Below, one piece after another: positions 1 through 9,618 of a stretch of 64,000 bases of DNA. Position 1 is the first letter of the stretch. Each line of letters begins with the position of its first letter. Source of the stretch: Prochlorococcus marinus str. MIT 9211 (GTDB lineage: Bacteria > Cyanobacteriota > Cyanobacteriia > PCC-6307 > Cyanobiaceae); contig NC_009976.1 in assembly GCF_000018585.1 (NCBI RefSeq), forward strand, positions 1,543,941 to 1,607,940, given 5' to 3'. The notes beneath the pieces were generated by a model. The model did no database searches, was not told where the DNA came from, and saw only the letters and a program-made list of their open reading frames with translations. Position numbers and translations under genes: made by a program.

Positions 1-443
1 GGCGTAAATTGGTGATGGTGGATGACAGAATTGCAGATAGTATTTTTCAACAAATACAAACTCGTCCCGAGGAATATTCAATACTCGCAACCCTTAATCT
101 AAATGGCGATTATATATCTGATGCTGCTGCTGCGATTGTGGGAGGTCTTGGGATGGCACCTGGAGCAAATATTGGAGATAAAGCTGCCATCTTCGAAGCG
201 ACTCATGGTACGGCACCTAAACATGCAGGGTTAGATCGTATTAATCCAGGCTCAGTAATCCTTAGTGGGGTCATGATGTTGGAATTCTTAGGCTGGCAAG
301 AAGCTGGAGATCTAATTACTAACGGATTAAGTCAAGCTATTTCCGATAAGAAAGTGACATACGATCTTGCACGCCTGATGCAACCATCAATAGATCCTTT
401 AAGCTGTAGCGGATTCGCTAATGCTGTAATTGAAAGATTTTAA
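1..443 (+). CDS. icd: isocitrate dehydrogenase (NADP+), C-terminal part
   Basis: Converts isocitrate to 2-oxoglutarate with reduction of NADP+, supplying the carbon skeleton for ammonia assimilation in cyanobacteria, whose TCA cycle is unusual. The gene enters from outside the window in frame 3, and about 146 C-terminal residues are visible. The match to bacterial Icd is collinear: the [17 protein letters not shown] stretch, the APGANIGD segment, and the [13 protein letters not shown] motif that forms the NADP-binding region. It ends with TAA and runs tail to tail into the next gene after 16 bases. The start codon and N-terminal domain lie outside the window. Confidence 0.95.
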   Translation, partial: RKLVMVDDRIADSIFQQIQTRPEEYSILATLNLNGDYISDAAAAIVGGLGMAPGANIGDKAAIFEATHGTAPKHAGLDRINPGSVILSGVMMLEFLGWQEAGDLITNGLSQAISDKKVTYDLARLMQPSIDPLSCSGFANAVIERF

Positions 444-459
444 ACTTTGATGATTATAG

Positions 460-1833
460 TTAATTTTTAGACTCCATTATTTTCCATGAATCTAAAAGTG
501 TATTTTGATTTCCTAAATTTCCTGGAAATGTAATAATTGGTAGATTTAATTGATTCTTATTATAAGAAGATACAACTGATATTCCAGGAATTATCTGACC
601 TTTTAGATGAACTAAATCTAACTTTAAACCTTCAGAAAGTAATATATGAGTAGTAATACCACCTTTACTAATAATATAACCTATATCATCAATTACTTCA
701 GATGATAAAGCTGCCATCACTTGGGCTATGACTAACCCAAAAGTTAATCTTTTAGCACTAGAGTCAAACTTCAACTCTCTCCTAGTTGTATATAGAACCG
801 GTGTCTTCCCTTGATATAAAATATCCTTGATTTTTATCGCATAGGATTTCTTCAATTCTGATATTAAAGTTTCAGAGCATTCTTCTTCTAAGATTCTCCT
901 AATCTTATCTAAGGGTAATTCAACTCCAATGCATGCATTTTCTGTAAGTAGTCGTTCTAGCTGATCATCTGCAAGTTGAACATGTGAACCTACTAAAACT
1001 AGTCCAGGTCTAGGCTTATTAAACCTATTTTTGACTCTTAGATCTGAAAAATTCTTAATCGAATTAGAGCTGGAATCAATCTTTGATATCGCATTTAGTA
1101 AACTTGCAGCAGATCGAAAAAGGAACCTCTTTTTACCCTTTAAAGTTTTGATTGCAAAAGCAAATACATCAAGATGCTTAGGCAAGTTAGCATTAACAAC
1201 AACCATTTCATTACAAGATAATTTACTTAAAAAAGTAAGAAGATTTTTCATCCCACTTTCGGAGCTTATTGCTTGTTCAAGATCTGAAATTGAAATAGAA
1301 GATACATTATTTTGAACAATGCTTCCTTTGCTTTTCTCCTGAAGCCATTTAGGCAAATAACTTGTTGAGTATCCAAAGACCTTATCCCTGGCAAAAATAC
1401 TTTTATGTACAGGAATACCATCTAAAAGATGTACATCATCAACAGTAGTTCTACCTCCTTCAAAAAAAGCAGGTACATGAAAAGTTGCATCGAAAGGTCC
1501 TAATTCTTCGTTTAAAATATACGGTTCTAATATGCCATGACCTCTAAGGGTTGAATCACCACGACTAATAAATAAAACATCTTCAGTCTTAATAGATGTC
1601 TTTTTTAACGCGCGTAAAAGTGATTGGCAAATTTCTTTAGTGCGTGCTTCTACAATATAGGGAGATAGTGAACGTGTATTGGCTAATAAAAAAAGTAATG
1701 GTGAGGATAGTTTCAGTGATCTAAGAATTGTTTCTTCATCTAAAGTTAAAAGTAAAGGGCAATCAAATACAGTTTGTGATCCAGTTGGATCATCATCAAA
1801 TACAATGATTTTTTTAAAGTTATTGTTAATCAA
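460..1833 (-). CDS. four-carbon acid sugar kinase family protein (DUF1537)
   Basis: A 457-residue member of the DUF1537 / sugar-acid kinase family, whose characterised members phosphorylate tetronates such as threonate or 3-oxo-tetronates. The N-terminal DDDPTGSQTV motif and the C-terminal nucleotide-binding half (SKGGITTHILLSEGL, then FPGNLGNQNTLLD) are both present, and the length is normal. No ATG occurs for about 200 codons. The frame closes upstream at a stop 13 bases before TTG 1833, so TTG is the only conventional start; AAAAGGA abuts it directly. It lies 31 bases downstream of an FMN hydroxy-acid oxidase on the same strand and is probably co-transcribed with it. The substrate cannot be told from sequence. 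Confidence 0.85.
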   Translation of the reverse strand: MINNNFKKIIVFDDDPTGSQTVFDCPLLLTLDEETILRSLKLSSPLLFLLANTRSLSPYIVEARTKEICQSLLRALKKTSIKTEDVLFISRGDSTLRGHGILEPYILNEELGPFDATFHVPAFFEGGRTTVDDVHLLDGIPVHKSIFARDKVFGYSTSYLPKWLQEKSKGSIVQNNVSSISISDLEQAISSESGMKNLLTFLSKLSCNEMVVVNANLPKHLDVFAFAIKTLKGKKRFLFRSAASLLNAISKIDSSSNSIKNFSDLRVKNRFNKPRPGLVLVGSHVQLADDQLERLLTENACIGVELPLDKIRRILEEECSETLISELKKSYAIKIKDILYQGKTPVLYTTRRELKFDSSAKRLTFGLVIAQVMAALSSEVIDDIGYIISKGGITTHILLSEGLKLDLVHLKGQIIPGISVVSSYNKNQLNLPIITFPGNLGNQNTLLDSWKIMESKN

Positions 1834-1864
1834 TCCTTTTAAAACTCACCTGAAAAGTATATGC

Positions 1865-3037
1865 CTAAGCCCAGCTTGGTGGAATAGTTACAAACGACCT
1901 ATCTAGCTTTTTAACAGAATCACATCCTAATAATTTCATTGTACGCAAAATATCAGTTTTAATAATCTCTATTGCCTTAGCCACACCAGGGCCACCACCA
2001 GCTGCCAAGCCATATGCATATGCTCTGCTAATTAAGACCCCTTTAGCACCTAAGCACAATGCTTTTACCACATCGCCTCCCCTACGAATTCCCCCGTCAA
2101 TTAATACATCTATTTCTCCATTTACAGCTTTCACTACTTCTGGAAGGACTTGAATTGTAGGCGCAACACTATCTAATTGACGTGCTCCATGGTTAGACAC
2201 AACTACTGCATCTACCCCTAAATCAATAGCCTTTCTCGCATCCTCACCAATATGAATTCCCTTAACAATTATTTTCCCTCCCCATGCTTCTCTGATCCAA
2301 TTCAAATCTTCCCAAGTGACTACTGATTCCTCCAAGGCTGGTCCAATTTCTGTATAACCCATAGGACCACTTTCCAACTCAACATTAGGGAAACTCATTA
2401 AACCTCCATCCCCTAACCATTGAGTTAACCAACAAGGCTTTATTAACATCTGGGGAATATAAGGAAGCATTTGAATAGGATTCCTTGATAAGAGCTGCTT
2501 AGTTCCATTGCGAACATCACGTTCTCGCAAGCCAGATATTGGAGTATCAATAGTGACAACTATTGCTGAAAATCCAGCAGATTTTGCCCTTTCAATTGTT
2601 TGCATCGCAACATCTCTTCCGCCTAGCAAATACAACTGATACCAAGCAGGACAGTTAGTTGCTTGCTTTACTTCCTCTAATCTGCAGCCAGATAATGTTG
2701 AAAGGGTATACCCTGTCCCAGCTATGCCTGCCTCGCGAGCAGCAACAACTTCTCCTTTGGGATAAAACATTCTGCTACTACCAACTGGGGCAAGAATGAA
2801 AGGAAGTTTAAATTCTTGGTCCAATACCGATATATTTAAATCACAAGATGGAGTAGCAACAGCGCATCTTGGCCGAAAATATATTTCTTTAAAGGCAGTA
2901 CAATTTTGAGATAAAGTTTGTTCCCTGTCTGCACCACTATCTATATAATCAAAAACCATCTGAGGCAAACGCTTCTTTGCTAATAAGCGAAGATCACTAA
3001 TGTTCACAACGTTGGTTGAAGAAACATTGGCTCCCAT
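1865..3037 (-). CDS. lldD: FMN-dependent alpha-hydroxy-acid oxidase/dehydrogenase (LldD-like)
   Basis: A 390-residue TIM-barrel flavoenzyme that oxidises a 2-hydroxy acid (lactate or glycolate type) to the 2-oxo acid. Visible family residues are the N-terminal DYIDSGAD, WYQLYLLGGRD, the lysine of IIVKGI, the active-site histidine and arginine in VVSNHGARQLD, and the FMN phosphate-binding IDGGIRRGGDV. The APVG segment and SVVTWEDLNWIREAWGG resemble LldD and mandelate dehydrogenase more than plant glycolate oxidase, so L-lactate is the first guess, but photorespiratory glycolate is possible. It starts at an ATG and sits between an aldose-epimerase-like gene upstream and the DUF1537 kinase downstream. 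Confidence 0.85.
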   Translation of the reverse strand: MGANVSSTNVVNISDLRLLAKKRLPQMVFDYIDSGADREQTLSQNCTAFKEIYFRPRCAVATPSCDLNISVLDQEFKLPFILAPVGSSRMFYPKGEVVAAREAGIAGTGYTLSTLSGCRLEEVKQATNCPAWYQLYLLGGRDVAMQTIERAKSAGFSAIVVTIDTPISGLRERDVRNGTKQLLSRNPIQMLPYIPQMLIKPCWLTQWLGDGGLMSFPNVELESGPMGYTEIGPALEESVVTWEDLNWIREAWGGKIIVKGIHIGEDARKAIDLGVDAVVVSNHGARQLDSVAPTIQVLPEVVKAVNGEIDVLIDGGIRRGGDVVKALCLGAKGVLISRAYAYGLAAGGGPGVAKAIEIIKTDILRTMKLLGCDSVKKLDRSFVTIPPSWA

Positions 3038-3049
3038 AGTTTTAAGAAA

Positions 3050-3898
3050 TTAATTGGATACGAACCTACAAAGAAGTTCTTGTGAAGATTGAGGCTCAAG
3101 TAAAAGCATACGATTACCAGTTATTAAAGACTGCCTTGGGCTAGTCCAAGGTTCCAAGCAAATCATATGCCTTGGAGGGTCAGTCCATATCACTGCTAAA
3201 TCCATAGGACTTTCATGATGTAATTCTATTCTTGTACCTTCTATGCAATCCTCTAAAGAAATGGGTCCTTGTACTTCTGCAATAAAATCGACACCTTTTG
3301 AAAGCTTCTGCAATTGCTCTTCTGTAGAAGCTTCAGACAAATTCATATGATTTATACATTTATCAGGCAATCCTTTAATTAAACAATTTTCCAAACTTTT
3401 CACATTAAAATATGGATGTAATCCAAAGCTAAAAGGCATCGATTGATCGCCTAGATTATGAATTATGGTTTTTATATTTAATGATGTCTTAGTTAGTCTT
3501 ACCTCCATTTCTATTAAAAACATAAACGGATAAACTGATAAAGATTCAGCTGTCTCAGTAAGGGTTAGTACAAAGCCCTCTTGATCTTCAAGAGGTTTAA
3601 TTAGCCATGGCATATCTCTAGCAAAGCCATGTTGGCGCAGACTAAACTCACCCTGAGCTAGGCGTAAATGCCCTTGAGGTAAATCACCACAAATTGGAAA
3701 TAAAACTGGGATCCCACCTCTAATGCTTTTAGCTCCTTGCTGGAAACGATCTAAATCAAAATAAAGAATTTCTCGTCCTTGATGATTCCAACCTGTTATT
3801 AATCCTCCACGATCAGGAACTATTTTCAGAAAATCGCCTGTTTCTTCAAATACATATTGCCAGTGAGGATAAGGGAGATTTTTTTGAATTAGAGGCAT
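3050..3898 (-). CDS. aldose 1-epimerase (galactose mutarotase-like) family protein
   Basis: A galactose-mutarotase-fold protein. Family members interconvert alpha and beta anomers of free hexoses or of glucose-6-phosphate. Supporting motifs are RGGIPVLFPICG near residue 60, the histidine region LRQHGFARDMPW, PFSFGLHPYF around the middle, and CLEPWTSPRQSL near the C-terminus with the expected glutamate. The reading frame can be extended to TTG 3946, overlapping the upstream hydrolase, but ATG 3898 (MPLIQKNLPYPHWQ) starts just before the fold and gives 282 residues, so I prefer it. The sugar-phosphate form (YeaD-like) cannot be separated from the free-sugar form by eye. Confidence 0.8.
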   Translation of the reverse strand: MPLIQKNLPYPHWQYVFEETGDFLKIVPDRGGLITGWNHQGREILYFDLDRFQQGAKSIRGGIPVLFPICGDLPQGHLRLAQGEFSLRQHGFARDMPWLIKPLEDQEGFVLTLTETAESLSVYPFMFLIEMEVRLTKTSLNIKTIIHNLGDQSMPFSFGLHPYFNVKSLENCLIKGLPDKCINHMNLSEASTEEQLQKLSKGVDFIAEVQGPISLEDCIEGTRIELHHESPMDLAVIWTDPPRHMICLEPWTSPRQSLITGNRMLLLEPQSSQELLCRFVSN

Positions 3899-3930
3899 TG
3901 GGCAAATTAAATCTTTAAAAGTTTTTTTTA

Positions 3931-4875
3931 CTAACCTTTCAACCAAGCAAGCATCTCTTCATTAACACGATCAGGAATCTCATCATGTGGGCAATGACCT
4001 GCCCTAAGCAAAACTTCTTTAACTTCTAACGAAGCTTCTCTAGCAAAAAGAAGAAACTTTTCTTGCTTTGCTTTAGCGTTCCTTAGCCAGGGGTCACTAT
4101 CACCCCAAAGTAAAAGCAAAGGGGCTTCTAATTCATTAAACAATTCATCTATAGGCTTTCCCTTCAATCCTCTTGCTTGAAAGACTTTACGAAAAACTTG
4201 GAATGCACCTGGATCTAATGAAGGTCTCCTAATAGACTCAATCAAATAATCATCAACATTTGTAGGATCAATATAAACTTGCTTCAAAGTATTTCTAATA
4301 ACATTAGGGCGTCGTAAATTCTCAAATATCAATCGCTGCATTAAAGGGTAAAGAAACCACTTGATTAAAAGATCTCTAGAAAGTCCTAATCCGATGAATT
4401 GTCTGAGCCTAGAAAAGAAATCAGTCGGTTGTTTAACAAGGGTTTCATCACTGAAATAACCAGCAGCATTAAGTAAAACCACTCCAGCAGATTTAGATTC
4501 CAACGCAGCACCTGCAGCAAGAGCCGCATAACCTCCCAATGAATTCCCGACAATTACTGTTGGTTTACCTATACGCTCTTTTACATAAGCAACCACCTGT
4601 TCCTTCCATAGCTCTCCTCCATATTCCAATTCAGAAGGCTTAGCGCTTCTACCAAAACCAAGCAAATCAATTGCATGAACCTCATGTGACCTAGAAAGTA
4701 CAGGAATATTGTGTCTCCAATGTTCTGTCGAAGCACCGAAACCATGCACTAGCAATACAACAGGATTATTTTGATTTACATCCGAAACCTGCCCCGAAGG
4801 ACTACTGCTAACCGAAAAAACTTTATGGCCTAAATAGCTCCATGGTTCATTTGGTTTGGCAGCTAAATCAGTCAT
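3931..4875 (-). CDS. alpha/beta hydrolase, pheophytinase/chlorophyll-dephytylase-like
   Basis: A 314-residue serine hydrolase of the alpha/beta fold. The oxyanion segment LLVHGFGAS lies near residues 41-50, the nucleophile elbow GNSLGG places the serine at about residue 112, the acid is in LLWGDSDPW, and the catalytic histidine is in AGHCPHDE near the end. The GNSLGG plus GHCPHDE pair is, from memory, typical of plant pheophytinase and chlorophyll dephytylase relatives, which cleave phytol from chlorophyll derivatives; haloperoxidase-like hydrolases are the alternative. A second gene with the same signatures is at 35964-36875. ATG start; no signal peptide is apparent. Confidence 0.8.
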   Translation of the reverse strand: MTDLAAKPNEPWSYLGHKVFSVSSSPSGQVSDVNQNNPVVLLVHGFGASTEHWRHNIPVLSRSHEVHAIDLLGFGRSAKPSELEYGGELWKEQVVAYVKERIGKPTVIVGNSLGGYAALAAGAALESKSAGVVLLNAAGYFSDETLVKQPTDFFSRLRQFIGLGLSRDLLIKWFLYPLMQRLIFENLRRPNVIRNTLKQVYIDPTNVDDYLIESIRRPSLDPGAFQVFRKVFQARGLKGKPIDELFNELEAPLLLLWGDSDPWLRNAKAKQEKFLLFAREASLEVKEVLLRAGHCPHDEIPDRVNEEMLAWLKG

Positions 4876-5005
4876 ATAAAAAATAAAACCACTGAATAAT
4901 AGTTGAGATACTAGGAACCTCTAGTGAAAAATGAAAGATAATTTTGATGGGATTGTCCTTCTTAGTAAACTTATGAAAAAGCTATCAGGAATATCATTCC
5001 AAAGA

Positions 5006-6379
5006 CTATATAAGTCCTACAGGATCAGCAGCAACTTCATCCGGAATTGAATTACCCCCTCCTGGCTTTTTATCTTTCAAGACTAATCGCAATAAAACTG
5101 GTGCGAGGAAAGTAGTGCCTATAACCATCAACAAAATTGCTGCTTCTAAAGATGGGGTTAATAAACCAGCACTAGTTCCAAGACCTAAGAAAATTAAACC
5201 AACTTCCCCTCTGGGCATCATCCCCAAGCCAACAACAAGTCTATTTGTAGGCTTATCAATCACAAAAGACCAACCTGAAGCAATTTTGCCCAAGATTGCA
5301 ACTACCAATAAGAATCCTGCAACTATTAGAGCTGACCTACTAGATGGATCTAAAGGATTAATTACAGAAAGATCCATGCCTGCTCCAACTAAAACAAAGA
5401 AAATCGTCGCGAAGAGGGACACAAGAGGTAGCACCGATTGTTGAATTGCATGATTATTTTTTGAACTGCTAAGAATCAACCCAGCTGCGAAAGCACCTAA
5501 GGCAGCCTCCAAGCCAATTGCTGTAGCAACAAAACAACTCAAAACAAGTATTACGAAAGAAGCAACAACAACTGCCCCTGGTGCTTTTAAGCGATCAAGC
5601 AACCAATCAAAACCTGGAGCAGCTGTTCTACTTAAAGCGATAGCAGCTATAACAAATACAGTTGCAGCTAAAACAAGTTTGACGATCGGAGCAATTTCTA
5701 ATGCCCCCCCTGTTGCCAAAGCAACTACAACTGCAAGAATTACTATCCCTAGAATGTCATCAAGAACAGCCGCACCAATAACTATTTGACCTTCTCGAGT
5801 TTTTAAATAACCTAATTCTCCAAAAACACTAGCTGTTATACCAATACTAGTTGCTGTCATTGAAGCCCCAGCAAAAATTGCAGGAATTAGATCCACTTGA
5901 AAAAGAAACATCAATCCAAATGTTCCAAATGCAAAAGGTAAAATGACTCCAGCCATGGCAACAGTGAAGGCTTGCGCTCCAACAGCAACCAATTCTTCCA
6001 ACTCGCTTTCTAAACCTGTTAAGAAAAGTAGGGCATATAAACCAAGTGTTGCAACTGCTTGCAAAGAAGGGAATGTCTCAAAATATAAGTCTGGTACTGC
6101 CTCAGCTGGAATCGAAGCCAAAGAGCTAATTACATTAATAAAACCTTCATTTAAAGAAGCATGAGCACTCGGAGGAAGCAGCAAATGCAATCCTGATGCT
6201 CCTATCAAAACTCCTGCTAGTAATTCGCCAACAATTGTTGGCAAGCTTAGTCTGACTAAGATCTCGGCCAAAGTCCTTGCGGCAACAAAGATCAATAGAA
6301 ATCGGATGACACCTATTAAAGTCTCTGCAACTTCAATATCATGGGTACTTAATACAGAAAGCAGAGATGACATCATCAT
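5006..6379 (-). CDS. cation:proton antiporter, CPA2 (KefB/NapA) type
   Basis: A 457-residue polytopic membrane protein with about a dozen hydrophobic helices, beginning MMMSSLLSVLSTHDIEVAE. Family landmarks are LPTIVGELLAGVLIGASG, GLYALLFLTGLESELEEL with acidic residues, SMTATSIGITASVFGELG, and ILSSSKN late in the sequence. Such proteins exchange Na+ or K+ for protons. It ends shortly after the last helix, so the RCK/TrkA-N regulatory domain of KefB is absent and it is closer in architecture to short NapA-like carriers. Three consecutive ATG codons make the exact start ambiguous by two residues. Ion specificity is not evident. Confidence 0.87.
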   Translation of the reverse strand: MMMSSLLSVLSTHDIEVAETLIGVIRFLLIFVAARTLAEILVRLSLPTIVGELLAGVLIGASGLHLLLPPSAHASLNEGFINVISSLASIPAEAVPDLYFETFPSLQAVATLGLYALLFLTGLESELEELVAVGAQAFTVAMAGVILPFAFGTFGLMFLFQVDLIPAIFAGASMTATSIGITASVFGELGYLKTREGQIVIGAAVLDDILGIVILAVVVALATGGALEIAPIVKLVLAATVFVIAAIALSRTAAPGFDWLLDRLKAPGAVVVASFVILVLSCFVATAIGLEAALGAFAAGLILSSSKNNHAIQQSVLPLVSLFATIFFVLVGAGMDLSVINPLDPSSRSALIVAGFLLVVAILGKIASGWSFVIDKPTNRLVVGLGMMPRGEVGLIFLGLGTSAGLLTPSLEAAILLMVIGTTFLAPVLLRLVLKDKKPGGGNSIPDEVAADPVGLI

Positions 6380-6534
6380 GAGAAAGTTGTTCTTTAATTT
6401 CCTTTATTCAAGATAAATTACCAAAAAACTATCTCTATAAATTTTGAGACTTTGCGCTTCTGGTGTTGATCTGAAGTTACTACAAGATGAGATTGAAAAA
6501 GCTCCGCTAGCGTCTGTCCATATAAAAAGGCACT

Positions 6535-9057
6535 ATGAGCAGTTCCCAGCCTATAGACCTGCGGCTGCCAACCCCAGGCTGTTATGCAGATCCAATAAAA
6601 GCTGGCATCGATGCTGATGCTGTCTTTGACGGGATGACAGAGCACCTATTTTTTACCCTTGGCAAACTTGCCACATCAGCAAGTCTTAGAGATCTATATA
6701 TGGCCTTGAGTTATGCAGTAAGAGATAGATTAATGACAAGATATTTAGCTTCGCAAGAAGCAATTAGAGCAAAACCGCATAAAACCGTTGCATATTTCTC
6801 CGCAGAATTCTTAATCGGTCCACAATTAAATAACAATTTATTGAACCTAGGTATTCAAGAAGAGGCTGAAGAAGCTGTTAAGAGATTTGGGATTGAATCA
6901 CTCAATGACATTCTTGAAGTAGAAGAAGAGCCAGGTCTAGGTAATGGTGGCTTAGGTCGTTTGGCAGCTTGCTATATGGAATCTCTTGCAAGTCTCCAAG
7001 TTCCAGCAATCGGTTATGGAATTAGATATGAATTCGGAATATTCAATCAAATCATTCGAGATGGATGGCAAATTGAAGTAACAGATAAATGGCTGAAAGG
7101 TGGCTGGCCATGGGAATTACCCCAACCTGATGAATCATGCTTTGTCGGCTTCGGAGGTAGGACTGAAAACTATATAGATGATCAAGGCAACTATCGGTCA
7201 AGATGGATTCCTTCAGAACATGCAATTGGGGTCCCCCATGACATTCCAATCCTTGGTTATAGAGTAAACAATTGTGACCGACTGCGATTATGGAGGGCTG
7301 ATGCAACAGAAAGTTTTGATTTTTATGCTTTCAATATTGGTGACTATTACGGAGCAGTTGAAGAAAAGGTTGCTTCTGAAACTATATCTAAAGTGCTTTA
7401 CCCAAATGACGGTACTGATGAAGGAAGACGTTTAAGACTTAAACAACAACACTTCTTTGTCAGTTGCTCCCTCCAAGATATGATTCGCAGTCTTGAAACA
7501 AGAAATATACCTGTTGAACAATTTTCTGAAAACTGGACAGTTCAATTAAATGACACCCATCCAGCTATTGCTGTTGCAGAATTAATGCGTCTACTAATTG
7601 ACAATCATCATTTTGAATGGGACCAAGCATGGGATATCACTAATAGATCAGTTGCATATACCAATCACACATTGTTACCTGAAGCTCTTGAAAAATGGGA
7701 TTTAAATCTATTTAAAAGTTTATTGCCAAGACACTTAGAGCTAATTTATGAAATCAACAAAAGGTTTTTACAGCAAGTGCGCCTTCGTTATCCAGGGAAT
7801 GACCTAATTCTTAGAAAACTATCAATTATTGATGAGGAAGGTTCTAAAGCCGTACGAATGGCTCATCTTGCAACTATAGGTGCTCACAATGTTAATGGAG
7901 TGGCTGCCCTTCACTCTGATTTAATAAAGCGTCAATTAATGCCTGAATTTGCTGATTTATGGCCAGAAAAATTCACTAATGTCACTAATGGTGTCACTCC
8001 TAGACGATGGGTTGCACTTTCCAATCCTGAACTTGCATCTCTTTTAGATCAAGAAATTGGTTCAAATTGGATCACCAATATGGACTTACTTACTCAATTA
8101 GAAGAGAAAGAAAATGATTCAAACTTTCTCGATGTATTTGGTGCCACAAAATTATTAGGAAAAAGAAAATTAGCAGGTTATATTCACCGCCAGACAGGCA
8201 TTCTGGTTGATCCTTCAACTTTATTTGATGTCCAGGTGAAAAGAATCCATCAATACAAGCGTCAACATTTAAATGCTCTTCAAATTATTGCCCAATATTT
8301 AAGAATAAAAAATGGCACTGCCCATTCAATTGCTCCAAGAACAGTAATTTTTGGTGGGAAAGCAGCACCTGGATATTTAATGGCAAAGCTAATGATTCGT
8401 TTCATTAATGGTATTGCCGAGGTTGTCAATGCAGATCCAGATATGGATGGAAAGTTAAGAGTGGTTTTCCTACCTGATTACAATGTCAAGCTTGGTGAAC
8501 AAGTTTATTCAGCTACAGATTTATCAGAACAAATATCTACTGCAGGTAAAGAGGCATCAGGAACTGGAAATATGAAATTCGCAATGAATGGAGCCCTAAC
8601 AATTGGGACATTGGATGGGGCAAATGTAGAAATTCGAGACCGAGTCGGTAAAGAAAACTTCTTCCTTTTTGGAAAAACAGAATCTGAAATAATGAAGCTT
8701 CGAAAAAATGGTTATGATCCTAAGCAATACATAGAAAAATCACCTGAGTTATCTGAAGCAATACGATTAATAGAACTGGGTCATTTTAGTAATGGGGATA
8801 ATGAATTATTTAGGCCTCTCTTAAATAGTCTTACAGGATATGATCCATTTTTCGTTATGGCTGATTTTGACGACTACCTTCTTGCCCAAGATAGAGTAAG
8901 CAAAGCTTGGCAAAATCATAAAGAATGGAACCGTATGGCACTTCTTAATACTGCAAGGTCTGGATTCTTTTCATCAGATAGATCAATAAGAGAGTACTGT
9001 TCATCAATATGGAAGGTAAACCCTTTAGAAGTAGAAATCACATGCAATATTAATTAA
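6535..9057 (+). CDS. glgP: glycogen phosphorylase
   Basis: An 840-residue pyridoxal-phosphate enzyme that releases glucose-1-phosphate from glycogen, the main stored carbon of cyanobacteria. Recognisable blocks are LGNGGLGRLAACYMESLA, the VQLNDTHPAIAVAELMR segment, VTNGVTPRRW, QVKRIHQYKRQ, and the cofactor site ASGTGNMKFAMNG with the Schiff-base lysine at about residue 681. Length is standard for the family. The ATG at 6535 is preceded by an AAAAGG purine run. It faces the antiporter gene divergently across 155 bases and converges on a small unknown gene. No allosteric phosphorylation site can be judged from sequence. Confidence 0.97.
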   Translation: MSSSQPIDLRLPTPGCYADPIKAGIDADAVFDGMTEHLFFTLGKLATSASLRDLYMALSYAVRDRLMTRYLASQEAIRAKPHKTVAYFSAEFLIGPQLNNNLLNLGIQEEAEEAVKRFGIESLNDILEVEEEPGLGNGGLGRLAACYMESLASLQVPAIGYGIRYEFGIFNQIIRDGWQIEVTDKWLKGGWPWELPQPDESCFVGFGGRTENYIDDQGNYRSRWIPSEHAIGVPHDIPILGYRVNNCDRLRLWRADATESFDFYAFNIGDYYGAVEEKVASETISKVLYPNDGTDEGRRLRLKQQHFFVSCSLQDMIRSLETRNIPVEQFSENWTVQLNDTHPAIAVAELMRLLIDNHHFEWDQAWDITNRSVAYTNHTLLPEALEKWDLNLFKSLLPRHLELIYEINKRFLQQVRLRYPGNDLILRKLSIIDEEGSKAVRMAHLATIGAHNVNGVAALHSDLIKRQLMPEFADLWPEKFTNVTNGVTPRRWVALSNPELASLLDQEIGSNWITNMDLLTQLEEKENDSNFLDVFGATKLLGKRKLAGYIHRQTGILVDPSTLFDVQVKRIHQYKRQHLNALQIIAQYLRIKNGTAHSIAPRTVIFGGKAAPGYLMAKLMIRFINGIAEVVNADPDMDGKLRVVFLPDYNVKLGEQVYSATDLSEQISTAGKEASGTGNMKFAMNGALTIGTLDGANVEIRDRVGKENFFLFGKTESEIMKLRKNGYDPKQYIEKSPELSEAIRLIELGHFSNGDNELFRPLLNSLTGYDPFFVMADFDDYLLAQDRVSKAWQNHKEWNRMALLNTARSGFFSSDRSIREYCSSIWKVNPLEVEITCNIN

Positions 9058-9058
9058 C

Positions 9059-9082
9059 CAAGAAAAAAACCAACTTTTCTTG
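9059..9082. terminator. possible bidirectional hairpin between convergent genes
   Basis: CAAGAAAA and TTTTCTTG form perfect 8-base inverted arms around an 8-base loop, one base after the glgP stop codon and just before the stop of the gene on the other strand. The stem is AT-rich and the following T-run is poor, so function as a terminator is a guess from position. Confidence 0.35.
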
Positions 9083-9087
9083 ACTAA

Positions 9088-9576
9088 TTAATTTTTGTCA
9101 GGCAGGTCTGGTGTCTGATGTAGAAGTCGATTTAATCTAAGTCGATCAGCATTTAAAGGATCAGGAGCTAATTCACCTGCCAATTCTCTAAACTTGTTTT
9201 CTATATGTTCAGGAACTTTTACATCAAAAATTCTTTCCATTAACACTTCCATTGAATAAAGGTGTGCATTAACATTTTCAAGATCTGCAATAGCTTGGTT
9301 TATTTCATCGCTTCGATTTTGACCATCAATAATGTTTGAAGAATTATTAAAAGACTCATCATTAATTTTTGATCCATATTGTTTCTGCAAATCCTCCAAT
9401 GCTCTACTGGCAAGAGTTCTAAAAGATTGCAGAGCTGCCCAATTAATCTCCTGCTGTTGACGCAGCGTAGGGAACTCTCGAACTAATCGATCATGTTCTT
9501 TATAGAACCTTTGGCAGTCAGGGCATTGACAGGGCTGTTCGGGCACCACAAGTCCTAATAGCTCAACTTCCATCAT
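9088..9576 (-). CDS. hypothetical protein with CxCxxC motif
   Basis: I do not recognise a named family. The protein is 162 residues from ATG 9576; a TTG start 11 codons earlier is possible. It is mostly hydrophilic and predicted helical, with an N-terminal cysteine cluster CQCPDC (about residues 16-21) followed by HDRLVREFPTLRQQQEINW. Three closely spaced cysteines suggest metal or thiol chemistry, but no second pair is present to complete a zinc ribbon. It follows the 98-residue gene at 9619-9915 by about 40 bases on the same strand, so the two probably form a small operon. It is most likely a soluble cyanobacterial protein of unknown role. Confidence 0.65.
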   Translation of the reverse strand: MMEVELLGLVVPEQPCQCPDCQRFYKEHDRLVREFPTLRQQQEINWAALQSFRTLASRALEDLQKQYGSKINDESFNNSSNIIDGQNRSDEINQAIADLENVNAHLYSMEVLMERIFDVKVPEHIENKFRELAGELAPDPLNADRLRLNRLLHQTPDLPDKN

Positions 9577-9618
9577 TACATCTTGACTGCCTAGATATTC
9601 ATCAACCAATGAATATCT

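Noticed and set aside
4910-4928. Small ACTAG/CTAGT hairpin between the antiporter and hydrolase genes
   Set aside because: Only a 5-bp stem without a following T-run, too weak for a terminator.
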